Part shown: positions 7,379 to 17,905 of the stretch, one piece after another
Layout of the letters: every line of letters begins with the position of its first letter
How positions within the stretch are numbered: the stretch's first letter is position 1
Origin: JAWLBR01 sp041687495
Lineage (GTDB): Bacteria; Bacillota; Limnochordia; DTU087; JAAYGB01
Direction of reading: 5' to 3'
Length of the DNA: 64,000 nucleotides
Assembly (NCBI GenBank): GCA_041687495.1
Contig: JAWLBR010000003.1
Location: 1-64,000 of the forward strand
Notes under the pieces: model-generated
The model's input: only the letters and a program-made list of their open reading frames with translations
Told to the model about the DNA's origin: nothing
Databases searched by the model: none
Translations under genes and position numbers: made by a program

Positions 7379-8842
7379 GTGGAACAACTATGCGTAGAGC
7401 TGTCGGACATAGAAGTGTCTTTCTTGGATGAACCGATCCTACAGATTCCCAAGCTGACGGTGTATCAGTTTGACCGAATCGGAGTCGTAGGAAAAAACGG
7501 AGCGGGGAAGAGCACTTTGTTGAAGCTCATGGATGGGCGAATGAGCCCCAATAAGGGGAATGTGAATCGGCTCATTACCTTCGGGTACTTTGATCAGCTC
7601 GAAGAGCCGGCTGAGGCAGATGCCGATTATGAGCTGTTGGGAAGACTTTCGGTTCCGCAAACTCCCGCTGCTCACCTAAGTGGTGGGGAAGAAACACGGC
7701 TGAAGCTAGCCCAGTTGTTGTCAACTTATTACGAGGGAATGCTGATTGACGAACCAACGACTCACTTGGATGCTGCCGGAAGGGATTTCTTAGTGGAGGA
7801 GCTGAGGTACTATTATGGAGCCCTTGTCTTGGTCAGCCATGATCGATATGTGCTGGATCAGCTGGTGACAAAGATCTGGGAAGTAGACGATGGCAGAGTA
7901 ACGGAGTACTCCGGGAACTACTCCGCTTATGTTGAGCAGAAAGACATGGCTAGGATCCAGCAACAAAGGGAGTACGAGAAGTACACCAAAGACAAGGCTC
8001 GGCTCCTAGAAGCTGCAGAGGAGAAAATGCGGAAGGCAGCCAAGATTACCCAGGCAAATCGGCATGTGTCCAAGAGAAGTGCGAAGGCGAAGACAAATCG
8101 AATGTTCGAGACAAAATCGAAGGACACCAGCCAGAAGTCGATGCAGCGAGCTGCCAAGGCCATTGAACAGCGGGTAAACCAGATGGGTGTCGTCGAAGCA
8201 CCGGGAAAAGAAACTGACATTCGTTTTCCTCAGACGCCAGCGCTGCAACTGCACAACAAATTTCCGATCATGGCCGATGATTTGACGCTGAAGGCTGGTG
8301 AGAAAACTCTCTTGAGAGAGGTCCGGTTCCAATTCCCTCTTGGTAAGGTCATTGCCATTGCGGGGGGAAACGGCGCAGGGAAGACGACGCTCTTGCGGCA
8401 CATAGTAGACCGGGGCGAAGCCATGACCATTTCTCCTAAGGTTGTCTTTGGGGTGTATGAACAAATGGACTACCGGTTTAACCAGGGCGAGACGGTGCTG
8501 GCCCATCTAAAGAGTAGGAGTGATTACAGAGAGGGCAAGATTCGTTCTGTTTTGCACAACATGAATTTTGTCGGGAACGATATCAAAAAGGATGTTCGCC
8601 AGCTCAGTGGGGGTGAGGCTACACGTCTCGTATTGTGCCGACTCTTCCTGGGTAGGTACAACGTATTGGTGCTCGATGAACCGACGAACTTTCTGGATGT
8701 AGACTGCATAGAAGCGCTAGAACAGTTGGTCGCGGGATACGAAGGGACTATTTTATTAGTCTCTCACGATCGAGTGTTTGTCGAGCGAGTAGCCGATCAC
8801 GTCTACGACATTGAGGACGAGCGGCTCACCTTGCGGTATTGA
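7379..8842 (+). CDS. ABC-F ribosomal protection ATPase
   Basis: A 487-residue soluble protein with two ABC domains and no membrane segment. Domain 1 has Walker A GKNGAGKS (38-45), signature LSGGEE (100-105) and Walker B MLIDEPTTHLD (121-131). Domain 2 has Walker A GGNGAGKTT (329-337), signature LSGGEATR (409-416) and Walker B VLVLDEPTNFLD (429-440). The basic helical linker at about 185-295 is long, as in the Vga/Lsa/VmlR/Msr resistance proteins that enter the ribosomal E site and displace drugs from the peptidyl transferase or exit tunnel. Start GTG follows GGAGGG. Control by an upstream attenuator (6983-7378) agrees with an antibiotic-induced gene. Lincosamide, streptogramin, pleuromutilin or macrolide specificity cannot be told. 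Confidence 0.93.
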   Translation: MEQLCVELSDIEVSFLDEPILQIPKLTVYQFDRIGVVGKNGAGKSTLLKLMDGRMSPNKGNVNRLITFGYFDQLEEPAEADADYELLGRLSVPQTPAAHLSGGEETRLKLAQLLSTYYEGMLIDEPTTHLDAAGRDFLVEELRYYYGALVLVSHDRYVLDQLVTKIWEVDDGRVTEYSGNYSAYVEQKDMARIQQQREYEKYTKDKARLLEAAEEKMRKAAKITQANRHVSKRSAKAKTNRMFETKSKDTSQKSMQRAAKAIEQRVNQMGVVEAPGKETDIRFPQTPALQLHNKFPIMADDLTLKAGEKTLLREVRFQFPLGKVIAIAGGNGAGKTTLLRHIVDRGEAMTISPKVVFGVYEQMDYRFNQGETVLAHLKSRSDYREGKIRSVLHNMNFVGNDIKKDVRQLSGGEATRLVLCRLFLGRYNVLVLDEPTNFLDVDCIEALEQLVAGYEGTILLVSHDRVFVERVADHVYDIEDERLTLRY

Positions 8843-8881
8843 TATCACCTTCTGCCGTTGATCTCGGAGAAGGCCTTGCGT

Positions 8882-8920
8882 GGGCGAAGGGATGCTGTTA
8901 ATCATTATGATCCTTCGCCC
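8882..8920 (+). other. Hairpin after ABC-F gene
   Basis: GGGCGAAGG (8882-8890) pairs with CCTTCGCCC (8912-8920). No T-run follows, so it is a weak terminator candidate or an mRNA end structure. The rest of 8843-9106 holds no gene. Confidence 0.4.
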
Positions 8921-9106
8921 TCGCACCGCTTTGCTTTGGGGCAGTTCCAGGTAAGTTTGCCTGTATCTTGGTCACACTACAGGCGCCGAGTTGGAGTAAG
9001 CCCCTGTCTCGGTCTTAAGGCTGAGTGACTCTCAGACCACAGCCTCTGTAGCCGGCAGCCGTTCGATGGTATCCTATAGCCATACCGTTGAAGGGGAGGA
9101 TGAGGA

Positions 9107-10846
9107 ATGGCTAGCAGAACCTTACTTAAGCGGATGTTCCTGGAGCAGAAGAGTTTGTTGAAACTTGCTCGCTGGATACCCGTTGTCGCGATACTAGAGA
9201 TAATCCTTACAGTGAGTACTGCCCATTTTTTTAGGGGTGGCATAGATATCGCCCTTGCCGGTGGCGAGACGTACATTCGATTTGCTTATGCTTTGATGGC
9301 AGTGATCATCAGCCTCTCACTCACTATTTATTTGAGAGAGCTAATCGTTGGACTGCTCAGCGAAAGAGCAATCGCCGCGCTTCGCTCCAAAGCAACTCAG
9401 CAGCTTGCGTATTTACCGATACCAACACTAGAGCGTATGCACAGTGGAGACAATCTATCTAAGCTGACAAATGACATCCAATTGGTCAAGCGCTTTCTCG
9501 ACTCGGAAGGATATCAACTGGTCGTAACGCCGCTCATGGCGGTAGCCTCCTTGGCCTACATAGTCTATCTCAACTGGCAGCTTTCACTGGCAAGTATCAT
9601 CGTAATTCCGATGATGATGCTGGCGACGGTGAAGCTCTCTGCACCTTTGCAAAGTTACAGTAAAGCCCTCCAAGAGGAATTGGCGAACATCAGCAAAACC
9701 AATCAGGACATCCTGGGCGGAATTCAAATCGTAAAGTCATTTAACCTGATGGATGTGGTACTAACCGGTTTTCGGAGGCAAGTGGACGAGTCCGTGCGCC
9801 GAGGCAGGGCTATTGCTGTGCGCCGGGCAGTTGTGTCGAGTGTCTCTACCTTCCTGAGTTTTGTCCCATTCTTGACGCCGCTGGCCATCGGCAACTATCT
9901 TATCACCCGGGGGCAGATGTCGGTGGGAGCCCTGTTGGCATTTATCAATCTGTTGAATAACTTAACCTGGCCCTTATCGCAATTGCCCAATCACTACGCC
10001 AGCTACAAAGGAGCATTGGCCGGCCTGAGCCGGATATATGAGTTGATCGATATGGAGCCGGAAAGGCAGACAGGAGCCATCTTCGCATCCGACGGTGAGC
10101 AAATAGTTCGTCTAGAGAACATCCGTTTTTCCTATACAGATCAGGACGTCTTACAAGGTCTGACCTTTACCATCACCAAGGGCGAAACAGTGGCCTTGGT
10201 TGGACCCAGTGGCGGGGGAAAGTCAACGATCTTCAAACTGATTACCGGGTTTTATCGGCCCAGTGAGGGTCGCGTCGAGTTATTCAACCATCCATTGGAG
10301 GACTGGAAGTTAGAAGCTGTGCGAAAAGAAATCGCAGTGGTCTCCCAGGATACCTACCTGTTTCCCACCACGATAAGGGAGAATATCGCTTTGGGTCAAG
10401 ACGATATCTCAATGGAGAAAATCATTGCTGCGGCCAAACAGGCCAATGCCCATGATTTCATTCTGGGATTACCCGGTGGGTACGACACCCTAGTCGGTGA
10501 AAGGGGAGCCAAGCTTTCCGGTGGGCAAAGGCAGCGGATATCGATAGCTAGGGCCATTCTCAAGGATGCTAAGCTGCTGCTTTTGGATGAGGCAACCTCT
10601 GCCCTGGATACGGAATCTGAGCATTTGGTGCAGCAGGCCTTGGAAGAGGCAATGACGGACAGGACCACTATGGTGATTGCCCATAGACTGTCTACCATCA
10701 AAAACGCCGACAGAATCATGGTTTTGGCTGGGGGAACAGTTGTCGAGACAGGCAGCCATGATGAACTCCTAGAAGCGAACGGGACTTATAGTCGACTGTA
10801 CAACAGAAACCTCTTTCAGCAGAATACTGAAGGCGGGGTGGCGTAG
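9107..10846 (+). CDS. ABC exporter half-transporter, subunit 1
   Basis: A 579-residue type IV exporter subunit: six membrane segments over about residues 1-310, then a nucleotide-binding domain with Walker A VGPSGGGKST, signature LSGGQRQRISIARA, Walker B LLLLDEATSALD and H-loop IAHRLST. The catalytic Glu is present. Start ATG follows GGGGAGGATGAGGA. The stop codon directly abuts the start of the next gene, so the two subunits are translated together and should form a heterodimer (BmrCD/LmrCD style). The cargo may be a drug, peptide or lipid; no substrate gene is adjacent. Confidence 0.92.
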   Translation: MASRTLLKRMFLEQKSLLKLARWIPVVAILEIILTVSTAHFFRGGIDIALAGGETYIRFAYALMAVIISLSLTIYLRELIVGLLSERAIAALRSKATQQLAYLPIPTLERMHSGDNLSKLTNDIQLVKRFLDSEGYQLVVTPLMAVASLAYIVYLNWQLSLASIIVIPMMMLATVKLSAPLQSYSKALQEELANISKTNQDILGGIQIVKSFNLMDVVLTGFRRQVDESVRRGRAIAVRRAVVSSVSTFLSFVPFLTPLAIGNYLITRGQMSVGALLAFINLLNNLTWPLSQLPNHYASYKGALAGLSRIYELIDMEPERQTGAIFASDGEQIVRLENIRFSYTDQDVLQGLTFTITKGETVALVGPSGGGKSTIFKLITGFYRPSEGRVELFNHPLEDWKLEAVRKEIAVVSQDTYLFPTTIRENIALGQDDISMEKIIAAAKQANAHDFILGLPGGYDTLVGERGAKLSGGQRQRISIARAILKDAKLLLLDEATSALDTESEHLVQQALEEAMTDRTTMVIAHRLSTIKNADRIMVLAGGTVVETGSHDELLEANGTYSRLYNRNLFQQNTEGGVA

Positions 10847-12577
10847 ATGCAACAGTACAAGATTATGCTGGACTTGTTACGAGAACAAAGAGGCAAGTAC
10901 CTGGTCGGACTCTTTTTGCTCGGTATTGCTAATCCCTTGAGTAATATTGCCGCATCGATACTCTTTATCGATGTCTTCGACAAAGCAGTATATGATGCCA
11001 GCCTCATCCCGGCGATTATTGCCAAGTTTTCGCTACTCATCCTGGTGGAGGCCACCATTACTCCCTTAGGCGGATATCTAGTGAACTTCTCTGCTCTCAA
11101 GACAACGGCAAGGTTGAGAGAGCAGGTCTTAAGAAAGCTGATTCGGTTAGATCAAACCACATTGAATAAGTCCCATGGTGGAGATCTCATCTCCCGGTGC
11201 ACCAACGATATTCAAATAGCCGAAACTGCTTACAAAGAACAGATCCAACAGGTGGGTCAGGTGTTGCTCAATGGAGTAGGCTGTAGTTTGTTTATGGTTA
11301 TTCTGAACTGGAGATTTGCGGTGGCGTTGATGGTCTACCAGATGGTAATGCTGCTGGTAGCAACCCGCTTTGCCAAGGCATCGAAACAAGCCAGCGAAGA
11401 AGTGCAATCTGCTTTGGGCAAAGTCACAGAGAAGATCTCCGACATCTTGTCAGGTTTCCAGGTCATCCGGCTCTTTAGCATCGGCGAGTATATCGTTGAC
11501 AAATTCAAGCTGCAAAATGAGCATGCGAGAAATAAGTCCGAGACAAAGGTTAGGCTTAATGCTGCGTATCGGGGTGTAAACAACTTTGCTTGGAGCAGTT
11601 CCTTTGTCGGCTTCATTGCCATTAGTACTTGGTTTCTGGCACGGGGCGATGTGTCCTTGGGGACAATTGTCGCCTTAACCCAGGCGCAGAATGGAGTCAC
11701 GCAACTGTTCACTTCATTGGGAACGTACATTTATCAATTGCAGGCATCTATGGCTGGATTTGACCGCATACAAGAGCTGATGAGAAAAAAGGATGAACCC
11801 CAATACTATCCCCTTACCGGGACAGAGTACTGCGATGATGCTGCCTTGAGTTTGCGTAATGTCAGCTTTCACTATGAGGATGGTGCGAAAGTAATTAATG
11901 ATTTAAGCCTATCCATCGATAGGGGGGAGACCATTGCTATCGTAGGCCCCAGTGGTGGAGGGAAATCCACCCTCCTGAAACTTATCCTGGGTTTTCACTA
12001 TCCCCAGTCGGGGGGAATATCAATTATGGGTAAACCTGCTAGTAAGTATACATTAGCAGAGATTCGAGATCTGGTCGCGTTTGTATCTCAAGATCCCTAT
12101 CTCTTCAGCGGGACAGTCCGGGAGAACATATTGTATGGGAACCCAAGCGCTACCGACGAACAGGTCATCGCAGCCGCTAAGCAAGCAAATGCCCATGAGT
12201 TTATCCAAGGGTTAGGGGAAGGATACGACACTGTGGTGGGAGAGCGGGGAATATTCCTATCAGGGGGACAGAAACAACGGATTGCCATCGCCAGGGCTAT
12301 TCTGAAAGACGCCGAGATATTGCTGCTAGATGAAGCAACCTCAGCGCTGGACAATGAATCAGAAGCACTGGTGCAGACTGCCCTTGATGAGTTGATGAAA
12401 GAGAAGACCTCGATAGTGATTGCTCACAGACTATCGACGATAGAAGACGCAGACAGAATCTTGGTCATGGATCAAGGAGAGATTGCCGAACAAGGAACCC
12501 ATCAGGAGTTGCTGAAGCAGGGAGGTATCTATGCCAGCCTATACAGTCTCCAGTTTAGGGAAGATCAAATAGCATAA
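10847..12577 (+). CDS. ABC exporter half-transporter, subunit 2
   Basis: A 576-residue partner of the previous gene with zero spacing (TAG then ATG). The N-terminal transmembrane domain is followed by Walker A VGPSGGGKSTLL, signature LSGGQKQRIAIARA, Walker B ILLLDEATSALDNES and H-loop IAHRLST. Unlike many heterodimeric exporters, neither subunit shows an obviously degenerate catalytic site: both keep DEATSALD, so both ATP sites could be active. No terminator of its own is seen before the leuS terminator on the other strand. Confidence 0.92.
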   Translation: MQQYKIMLDLLREQRGKYLVGLFLLGIANPLSNIAASILFIDVFDKAVYDASLIPAIIAKFSLLILVEATITPLGGYLVNFSALKTTARLREQVLRKLIRLDQTTLNKSHGGDLISRCTNDIQIAETAYKEQIQQVGQVLLNGVGCSLFMVILNWRFAVALMVYQMVMLLVATRFAKASKQASEEVQSALGKVTEKISDILSGFQVIRLFSIGEYIVDKFKLQNEHARNKSETKVRLNAAYRGVNNFAWSSSFVGFIAISTWFLARGDVSLGTIVALTQAQNGVTQLFTSLGTYIYQLQASMAGFDRIQELMRKKDEPQYYPLTGTEYCDDAALSLRNVSFHYEDGAKVINDLSLSIDRGETIAIVGPSGGGKSTLLKLILGFHYPQSGGISIMGKPASKYTLAEIRDLVAFVSQDPYLFSGTVRENILYGNPSATDEQVIAAAKQANAHEFIQGLGEGYDTVVGERGIFLSGGQKQRIAIARAILKDAEILLLDEATSALDNESEALVQTALDELMKEKTSIVIAHRLSTIEDADRILVMDQGEIAEQGTHQELLKQGGIYASLYSLQFREDQIA

Positions 12578-12694
12578 AATGCCCTGCAGATGGAGGCCAG
12601 TCAATCTTATCTGTTATGGATTACGGCCTTGGTTAGGGTCTCGGATACGATCGGATTTTGGTTCTTCTCGCAGTATCTAGCGGCTTATGCACAG

Positions 12695-12731
12695 AAAAAC
12701 AAGGCCCACTAATGCGGATTAGCGGGCCTTG
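12695..12731 (-). terminator. Terminator of leuS
   Basis: Read on the minus strand, CAAGGCCCGCTAAT pairs with ATTAGTGGGCCTTG (one G-U) and is followed by TTTTTCTGT. It lies 24 bases beyond the leuS stop. In the plus direction there is no T-run, so it serves leuS. Confidence 0.88.
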
Positions 12732-12754
12732 TGGTGACTCTAGTGGATGCCTGT

Positions 12755-15172
12755 TTATTTCACCACAAAACTGTAGATTTTGCCAGGGACAAAGATCTCC
12801 TTGACGATCGTCTTGTCCGCAATGTGTTTAGCGATGTCAGGATCCTGCAGAGCTTTGGATCGAGCCTCATCCTGGGAACTCTTCGCGGGCAGGGACAGAG
12901 TTCCTCGGAGCTTGCCATTGACCTGAACCGGTACTTCCACGACGTCGGCAATGGCCTTTGCTTCATCCCACGTCACCCAGCTTTGGGCATGGAGGGCGCC
13001 GCCAAAGTCATTTGCCTGCCAGAGCTCCTCGGTCATGTGGGGAGCGAAGGGATTGAGCATGATCAAGAAAGACTTCAGCTCGCCTCGGGTGATCTGATTG
13101 CGGCCGTAGAACTCGTTGACCATCGCCATTAGTGTGGCTACGGCGGTATTGAACTTCATCCGTTCAATATCTTCGCTGACCTTGGCCATGGATTGGTGCA
13201 TCATCGGTTCCAGCTCTGAGGAGTACCCCTCATCCTCGGTGAGGAATTCCTGCATCCGCCACACCCGATCGAGGAAGCGGCGGCATCCCCGTAGGCCTTG
13301 TTGCGACCAGGCGGTAGACTGCTCGAAGGCACCGATAAACATTTCGTAGACCCGAAAGGCGTCAGCCCCAAACTCTTCGACCACCTCGTCGGGGTTGATC
13401 ACATTACCCCGAGATTTGGACATCTTTTCGTTGTTTTCTCCGAGAATCATCCCATGGGAAGTCCGGATTCGATAAGGCTCAGGAGTGGGGACCAGGTCCA
13501 GGTCGTAGAGGAACTTATGCCAAAACCGAGAGTAGAGCAAATGCAGAGTGGTGTGCTCCATACCACCGTTGTACCAGTCCACGGGTGTCCAGTACTCTAG
13601 TTCCTCTTTAGCAGCGAACGCGTCTTGGTTGTGGGGGTCGCAGTAGCGCAGGAAATACCAGGACGATCCGGCCCAGTTGGGCATGGTGTCGGTCTCTCGC
13701 TCTGCCGGGGCTCCACATTTCGGACAAGTGGTTTCCACCCAACCTCGGATCTCGGCCAAGGGGGAGTCACCGGTATCAGTAGGTTGATAGTGCTCCACGT
13801 CGGGAAGCACCACCGGAAGCTGATCCTCGGGTACAGGAACCCAGCCGCAGTGATCGCAGTGGATCAGGGGTATGGGTTCACCCCAATAGTGCTGCCGGCT
13901 AAACACCCAGTCCCGTAGCTTGTAGTTAACTTGCTTGGTACCCAGACCCTGGTCTTGTAGCCAGTCGAGCATTTGCGGGATTGCGTCCTTTACACTGAGA
14001 CCGTTGAGCCAACCGGAATTGACCAGAGTTCCTGATTCGACGTCGGTGTAGGCTTCTTTGTCCACATCGCCTCCCTGGATGACCTCAACAATGGGAAGGT
14101 CAAACTGTTTGGCGAATTCCCAGTCTCGGGTGTCATGGGCAGGGACGGCCATGATGGCGCCGGTTCCGTAAGTCATCAGGACGTAGTCGGAGATCCACAC
14201 GGGGATGGCGGATCCAGTTGCAGGGTTGATAGCCTCGACCCCTTCCAACGGCACCCCGGTCTTGTCCTTGGCCAACTCTGTACGCTCAAAATCCGACTTG
14301 CGAGCCGCCTGTTCTCGATATTTCGTCACAGCATCCCAGTTGGTGATTTGCTCCTTGAGTTCATCGACGAGGGGGTGCTCCGGGGATAAGACCATATATG
14401 TAGCTCCAAACAAGGTGTCGGGGCGAGTGGTGAACACTCTGATGGGAGTGTCGCTTCCCGATACGGAAAACTCGATCTCAGCACCTTCTGAGCGACCAAT
14501 CCAATTCCGCTGCTGGGTCTTCACTTGGTCAATGTAATCTACCAGGTCGAGATCATCGATGAGCCTTTGGGCATAGGCAGTAATCTTGAGCATCCATTGG
14601 CTCTTAACCTTGCGGACAACTTCGCCTCCACAGCGTTCGCAGACGCCGTTGACTACTTCTTCATTGGCCAATCCGATTTTGCAGCTTGTACACCAATTAA
14701 TCGGCATTTCAGATTTGTAGGCCAGACCCTTCTTGAACAGTTGGAGGAAGATCCATTGTGTCCAACGGTAGTATCCCGGGTCAGTAGTGTTGATCTCCCG
14801 CGACCAGTCGAAGGAAAAGCCAAGGCTTTTTAGTTGCTGCTTGAATCTGGCCACGTTTCTGGCAGTGACCGCTTTGGGGTGGACCTGGTGTTTGATGGCG
14901 AAGTTTTCGGTTGGCAAGCCAAAGGCGTCCCAACCCATGGGATAGAGAACGTTGTATCCTTCCAGACGCCGTTTCCGGGCAATGACATCCAAAGCTGTGT
15001 AGCTTCTAGGATGACCTACGTGAAGACCCTCACCCGATGGATAAGGGAACTCTACCAAAGCGTAGTATTTGGGTTTTGTCTTGTCGTCGAGAACACGGAA
15101 AGTACCTTCTTGCTCCCAAATATCCTGCCACTTCCTCTCGACGTGCCGCGGTTCGTAGTTAGCATTGTTCAT
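12755..15172 (-). CDS. leuS: Leucyl-tRNA synthetase
   Basis: An 805-residue class Ia synthetase that charges tRNA-Leu. The HIGH motif appears as HVGH (51-54) after YPSGEGL, the zinc-type cysteines CTSC...CERC at 161-181, the CP1 editing domain around 220-420 ([14 protein letters not shown] at about 247-260), and KMSKS at 583-587. Length is normal for bacteria. Start ATG follows AAGGAGGG. I looked for a T-box leader upstream on this strand and found no such conserved core, so regulation is unknown. Confidence 0.97.
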   Translation of the reverse strand: MNNANYEPRHVERKWQDIWEQEGTFRVLDDKTKPKYYALVEFPYPSGEGLHVGHPRSYTALDVIARKRRLEGYNVLYPMGWDAFGLPTENFAIKHQVHPKAVTARNVARFKQQLKSLGFSFDWSREINTTDPGYYRWTQWIFLQLFKKGLAYKSEMPINWCTSCKIGLANEEVVNGVCERCGGEVVRKVKSQWMLKITAYAQRLIDDLDLVDYIDQVKTQQRNWIGRSEGAEIEFSVSGSDTPIRVFTTRPDTLFGATYMVLSPEHPLVDELKEQITNWDAVTKYREQAARKSDFERTELAKDKTGVPLEGVEAINPATGSAIPVWISDYVLMTYGTGAIMAVPAHDTRDWEFAKQFDLPIVEVIQGGDVDKEAYTDVESGTLVNSGWLNGLSVKDAIPQMLDWLQDQGLGTKQVNYKLRDWVFSRQHYWGEPIPLIHCDHCGWVPVPEDQLPVVLPDVEHYQPTDTGDSPLAEIRGWVETTCPKCGAPAERETDTMPNWAGSSWYFLRYCDPHNQDAFAAKEELEYWTPVDWYNGGMEHTTLHLLYSRFWHKFLYDLDLVPTPEPYRIRTSHGMILGENNEKMSKSRGNVINPDEVVEEFGADAFRVYEMFIGAFEQSTAWSQQGLRGCRRFLDRVWRMQEFLTEDEGYSSELEPMMHQSMAKVSEDIERMKFNTAVATLMAMVNEFYGRNQITRGELKSFLIMLNPFAPHMTEELWQANDFGGALHAQSWVTWDEAKAIADVVEVPVQVNGKLRGTLSLPAKSSQDEARSKALQDPDIAKHIADKTIVKEIFVPGKIYSFVVK

Positions 15173-15471
15173 CTGTGAGTGCCCTCCTTGTCATGCCGTA
15201 GTTATACATGGCAGACATTCCAACTGTTGGTTCAATTTAGCTCTATACTACGCCAGATCCGAGACAAGGTCAAACCTCGTCTTCGCCACAGTATCTCTTC
15301 GGTGCAAATAGACAAGCATACTGCAACGGCATGCCAGTGGACAAGATCCTCGCCATCGGTGAATCGGAGACTGCCAGCAGCGATGCGGGAGGTATTACTC
15401 AGGCACTGGAGAAACTGGGATTGTGGCCTTTTAGGCCCGCGAATGATGGCAGCCTTGAGGAGGGAAACCAG

Positions 15472-16191
15472 GTGAGTAAGCCTTATTTGCTCTTTGATGT
15501 CGGTGGTACCTTGGTGTATCCAGATCCGGAAGTGACGGCACAGGTGTGCAGTGACTGGGGGTATCAGTTGTCGGCTGAGGAGATTTTGTCATCATTTTTT
15601 GCGACGCTGTATCGCATGGATTGTGCCTTGCGAGAAACGGGTTCGGTGGATTGGACCGATTCCTTCTTGCCGCTGGGTTTGGTGGCGAAGGGCGTGGCTT
15701 CCAAAGACGCCGTCGACATTATTGCAGAAACCAAAGCCCGTAAGCTGCCCCAGGGGTTGTGGACTTTCACCTACCCAGTAGTGCGTGAAACCTTACACCG
15801 ATTGCAGACAGCCGGTTTTCGAATGGCGGCCATCTCCAACTCCGACGGGACCGTTGAGCAGCAATTGAGGGATGTGGGTCTTGCCGGCTACTTTCACCGG
15901 GTGTTTGACTCTGCGGTAGTCGGAGTGGAAAAGCCAGATTCAAAGATCTTTCACGTGGCTTTAGCGGAGTTGGGGCTCGAGCCTGACGCCTGTATCTACG
16001 TGGGCGACGTGTTTATGCTAGACGTCCAGGGAGCCAATCGAGCGGGATTGCGGGCAGTGCATATCGACAATTCTGGGCTGTATCAAGACTGGCCTGGTCT
16101 TCACTTCTCGCATGTCAGTCAGCTTGCCGACGCTCTCATTGATGGTACCTTGGCCCTTGATGACGAGAGATTGACAGTTTTTCGAAGTTAG
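15472..16191 (+). CDS. HAD-family hydrolase
   Basis: A 239-residue phosphatase or dehalogenase of the haloacid dehalogenase superfamily. Motif I is LLFDVGGTLV, motif II AISNSDG, motif III Lys in GVEKPDSKIF, motif IV YVGDVFMLDVQGA. The second Asp of motif I (DxD) is replaced by Gly, which would remove the general acid/base of classical HAD phosphatases, so substrate or mechanism may differ. I chose the GTG at 15472 because GGAGGG stands in front and motif I then sits near the N-terminus; the frame is open from 15331, but those 47 codons have no family match. The 290 bases between leuS and this start hold nothing else. Confidence 0.85.
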   Translation: MSKPYLLFDVGGTLVYPDPEVTAQVCSDWGYQLSAEEILSSFFATLYRMDCALRETGSVDWTDSFLPLGLVAKGVASKDAVDIIAETKARKLPQGLWTFTYPVVRETLHRLQTAGFRMAAISNSDGTVEQQLRDVGLAGYFHRVFDSAVVGVEKPDSKIFHVALAELGLEPDACIYVGDVFMLDVQGANRAGLRAVHIDNSGLYQDWPGLHFSHVSQLADALIDGTLALDDERLTVFRS

Positions 16192-16351
16192 CGGCAAGGG
16201 CCTCGGCTTGATTGCCTGCGGCCTCCCGCTTGAGTGCCCTTCTTGAACTCCTCCGTCCCAAGACGGAGCCGAACTCCTACCGCAGTCCCTGGGGCGGACT
16301 GGTTGCTCATGCTATACTTAACTCATGAGATGTCTGAGGGGACGGATGGGT

Positions 16352-17704
16352 ATGGTTCAAAGTTCGCAAGAACGAATTTCTTTGTGGAGAAGGCTGTTTA
16401 TTAACCGAGACTATGGGTTGTTGTTTGTGGGTCGGTTGGTGTCACAGATTGGCGACGGGGTCCATTACTTTGCACTGACCTGGCTGGTTCTCGACTTAAC
16501 GGGGTCGGGAACAGCCTTGGGTTCACTGCTGATGGCCTCAACACTTCCCGGTATTTTGCTATCCCCGTTTGCTGGGGTGATTGCCGACACTGTGGATCGG
16601 AAGTTGATCGTAGTTGCGGCGGATGTGGTCCGTGGTTTGCTGATGCTTGTTCTAGCCGGAGTCTATTTCGCCGGGCAGCTGAGCTTATCTATTCTCTATG
16701 TAGCAACAGTATTACTGTCGCTGTGTGGTGTTGTGTTCGGACCGGCCATCTCTGCTGCGACGCCAAACCTGGTAAGGAAAGAGGAGTTGGTCCAGGCGAA
16801 CGCTAGGGACAGCTTCTCTATGAGTGCAACGGGTATTCTGGGCCCGATTGTCGGCGCGGCTCTGCTCGGGCTCACTGGGTACTTTGGAGTGTTCTTACTT
16901 AACGGAGTATCTTTTCTGGCTTCCGCTGTATCCGAGATGTTTATTCGCTTTCCCAAGGCAGCGGGACATGGTGCTGACAGTCTGGGCACGAACGAAGACT
17001 CTGAGAGTCGGGCTAGGCCCATGCAGCAGCTGGTCGTGAACTTCAAGGAAGGGCTAGCCTATATCTGGGAAAATCCTGGTCTGCGCACGATAATTCTGTT
17101 TGCATTAGCCTTGAATTTCATCTGGAACCCACTGTTCTCGATCGTGCTTCCTTACTTCGGTAAAGAAGTACTGCAGATGAAAGCCAGCCATTTCGGATTA
17201 ACCCAGTCCAGCTTTCCGGCGGGATTGCTACTGGGTACCTTCTTGGTCGGCGCACTGACGCAAAGAATCAAGAAGCACCGCTTACTGGCACTTGGAGTCA
17301 GCGTGGAAGGGATTCTTACTCTCCTGATGAGCATCCTCGCCCTACGTGTGATTCACGAGGGACTGTCACCGCTGGCTTTGGTAGGTAGCTTGGCTGTGCC
17401 TATACTGCTTCTGGGCGTGTGCAACGTACAGATCAACGTGCCCTTCAAAGTTGTGCTGCAGGAAACGGTACCAGACACCCATAGGGGGAGGGTATTTGGG
17501 CTTCTAGACAGCTTGGTGCAGATCCTTGTCCCCGTTTCGATGGCTTTGTTTGGAGTACTGGTGGACGTTGTCCCCACCTTTTATTTCCTAGTCATGTGTG
17601 GAGCCATTTCAGTGGTCTTGGGTATCGGTATGGGTATGTCTACCAGTATTCGAGGACTATATGAGCAGCCGACGGCTGAACATGACTCCAAAAGGGCAGT
17701 ATGA
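16352..17704 (+). CDS. MFS drug-type exporter
   Basis: About 450 residues with some 12 hydrophobic segments; GRLVSQIGDGVHYFAL at the first helix and DTVDRKLIVVAADVVRG in loop 2-3 are typical of the Mef/enterobactin-exporter branch of the major facilitator family. Proton-driven export of a macrolide-like or other lipophilic molecule is the family role. In-frame ATGs occur at 16325, 16346 and 16352. A -10 box TATACT lies at 16313-16318, so the first would be leaderless; GAGGGG is best spaced for 16352. The DNA between 16192 and 16351 shows only small GC-rich stems. Confidence 0.87.
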   Translation: MVQSSQERISLWRRLFINRDYGLLFVGRLVSQIGDGVHYFALTWLVLDLTGSGTALGSLLMASTLPGILLSPFAGVIADTVDRKLIVVAADVVRGLLMLVLAGVYFAGQLSLSILYVATVLLSLCGVVFGPAISAATPNLVRKEELVQANARDSFSMSATGILGPIVGAALLGLTGYFGVFLLNGVSFLASAVSEMFIRFPKAAGHGADSLGTNEDSESRARPMQQLVVNFKEGLAYIWENPGLRTIILFALALNFIWNPLFSIVLPYFGKEVLQMKASHFGLTQSSFPAGLLLGTFLVGALTQRIKKHRLLALGVSVEGILTLLMSILALRVIHEGLSPLALVGSLAVPILLLGVCNVQINVPFKVVLQETVPDTHRGRVFGLLDSLVQILVPVSMALFGVLVDVVPTFYFLVMCGAISVVLGIGMGMSTSIRGLYEQPTAEHDSKRAV

Positions 17705-17905
17705 GTTTGGCCAGAAAACGTCCACCAAGTCTTTGCTACCTGGAGCAGTTTCGCTCAGAGTTTCAGTGCTAGACTAAGTTGAGAAAACGGAGTGATAGTA
17801 CACTTTGAGGCGCTGCACATTTCCCAAAGGGATTGCCACTTTCCACTGCGAGAGTCATCCCCAGGGGCTTGTAGCGCCTCTTGTCTGTCTGGAAGCAAGT
17901 GTAGA

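Larger units (their letters stand above)
6957..7437 (+). repeat. Direct repeat copy 2: intact ABC-F leader
   Basis: Partner of 2104-2586, same orientation. This copy keeps a stronger promoter and runs on into a complete ABC-F gene, so it is the functional copy. The repeat boundary at 7437 is where copy 1 was deleted, not a natural end of homology. Confidence 0.93.

Noticed and set aside
12731..15178. Several plus-strand open frames opposite leuS
   Set aside because: They are antisense shadows of a well-conserved gene with no ribosome sites or family resemblance.
15173..15330. T-box leader for leuS
   Set aside because: The conserved T-box core GGGTGG-type sequence and antiterminator are not present on the minus strand.
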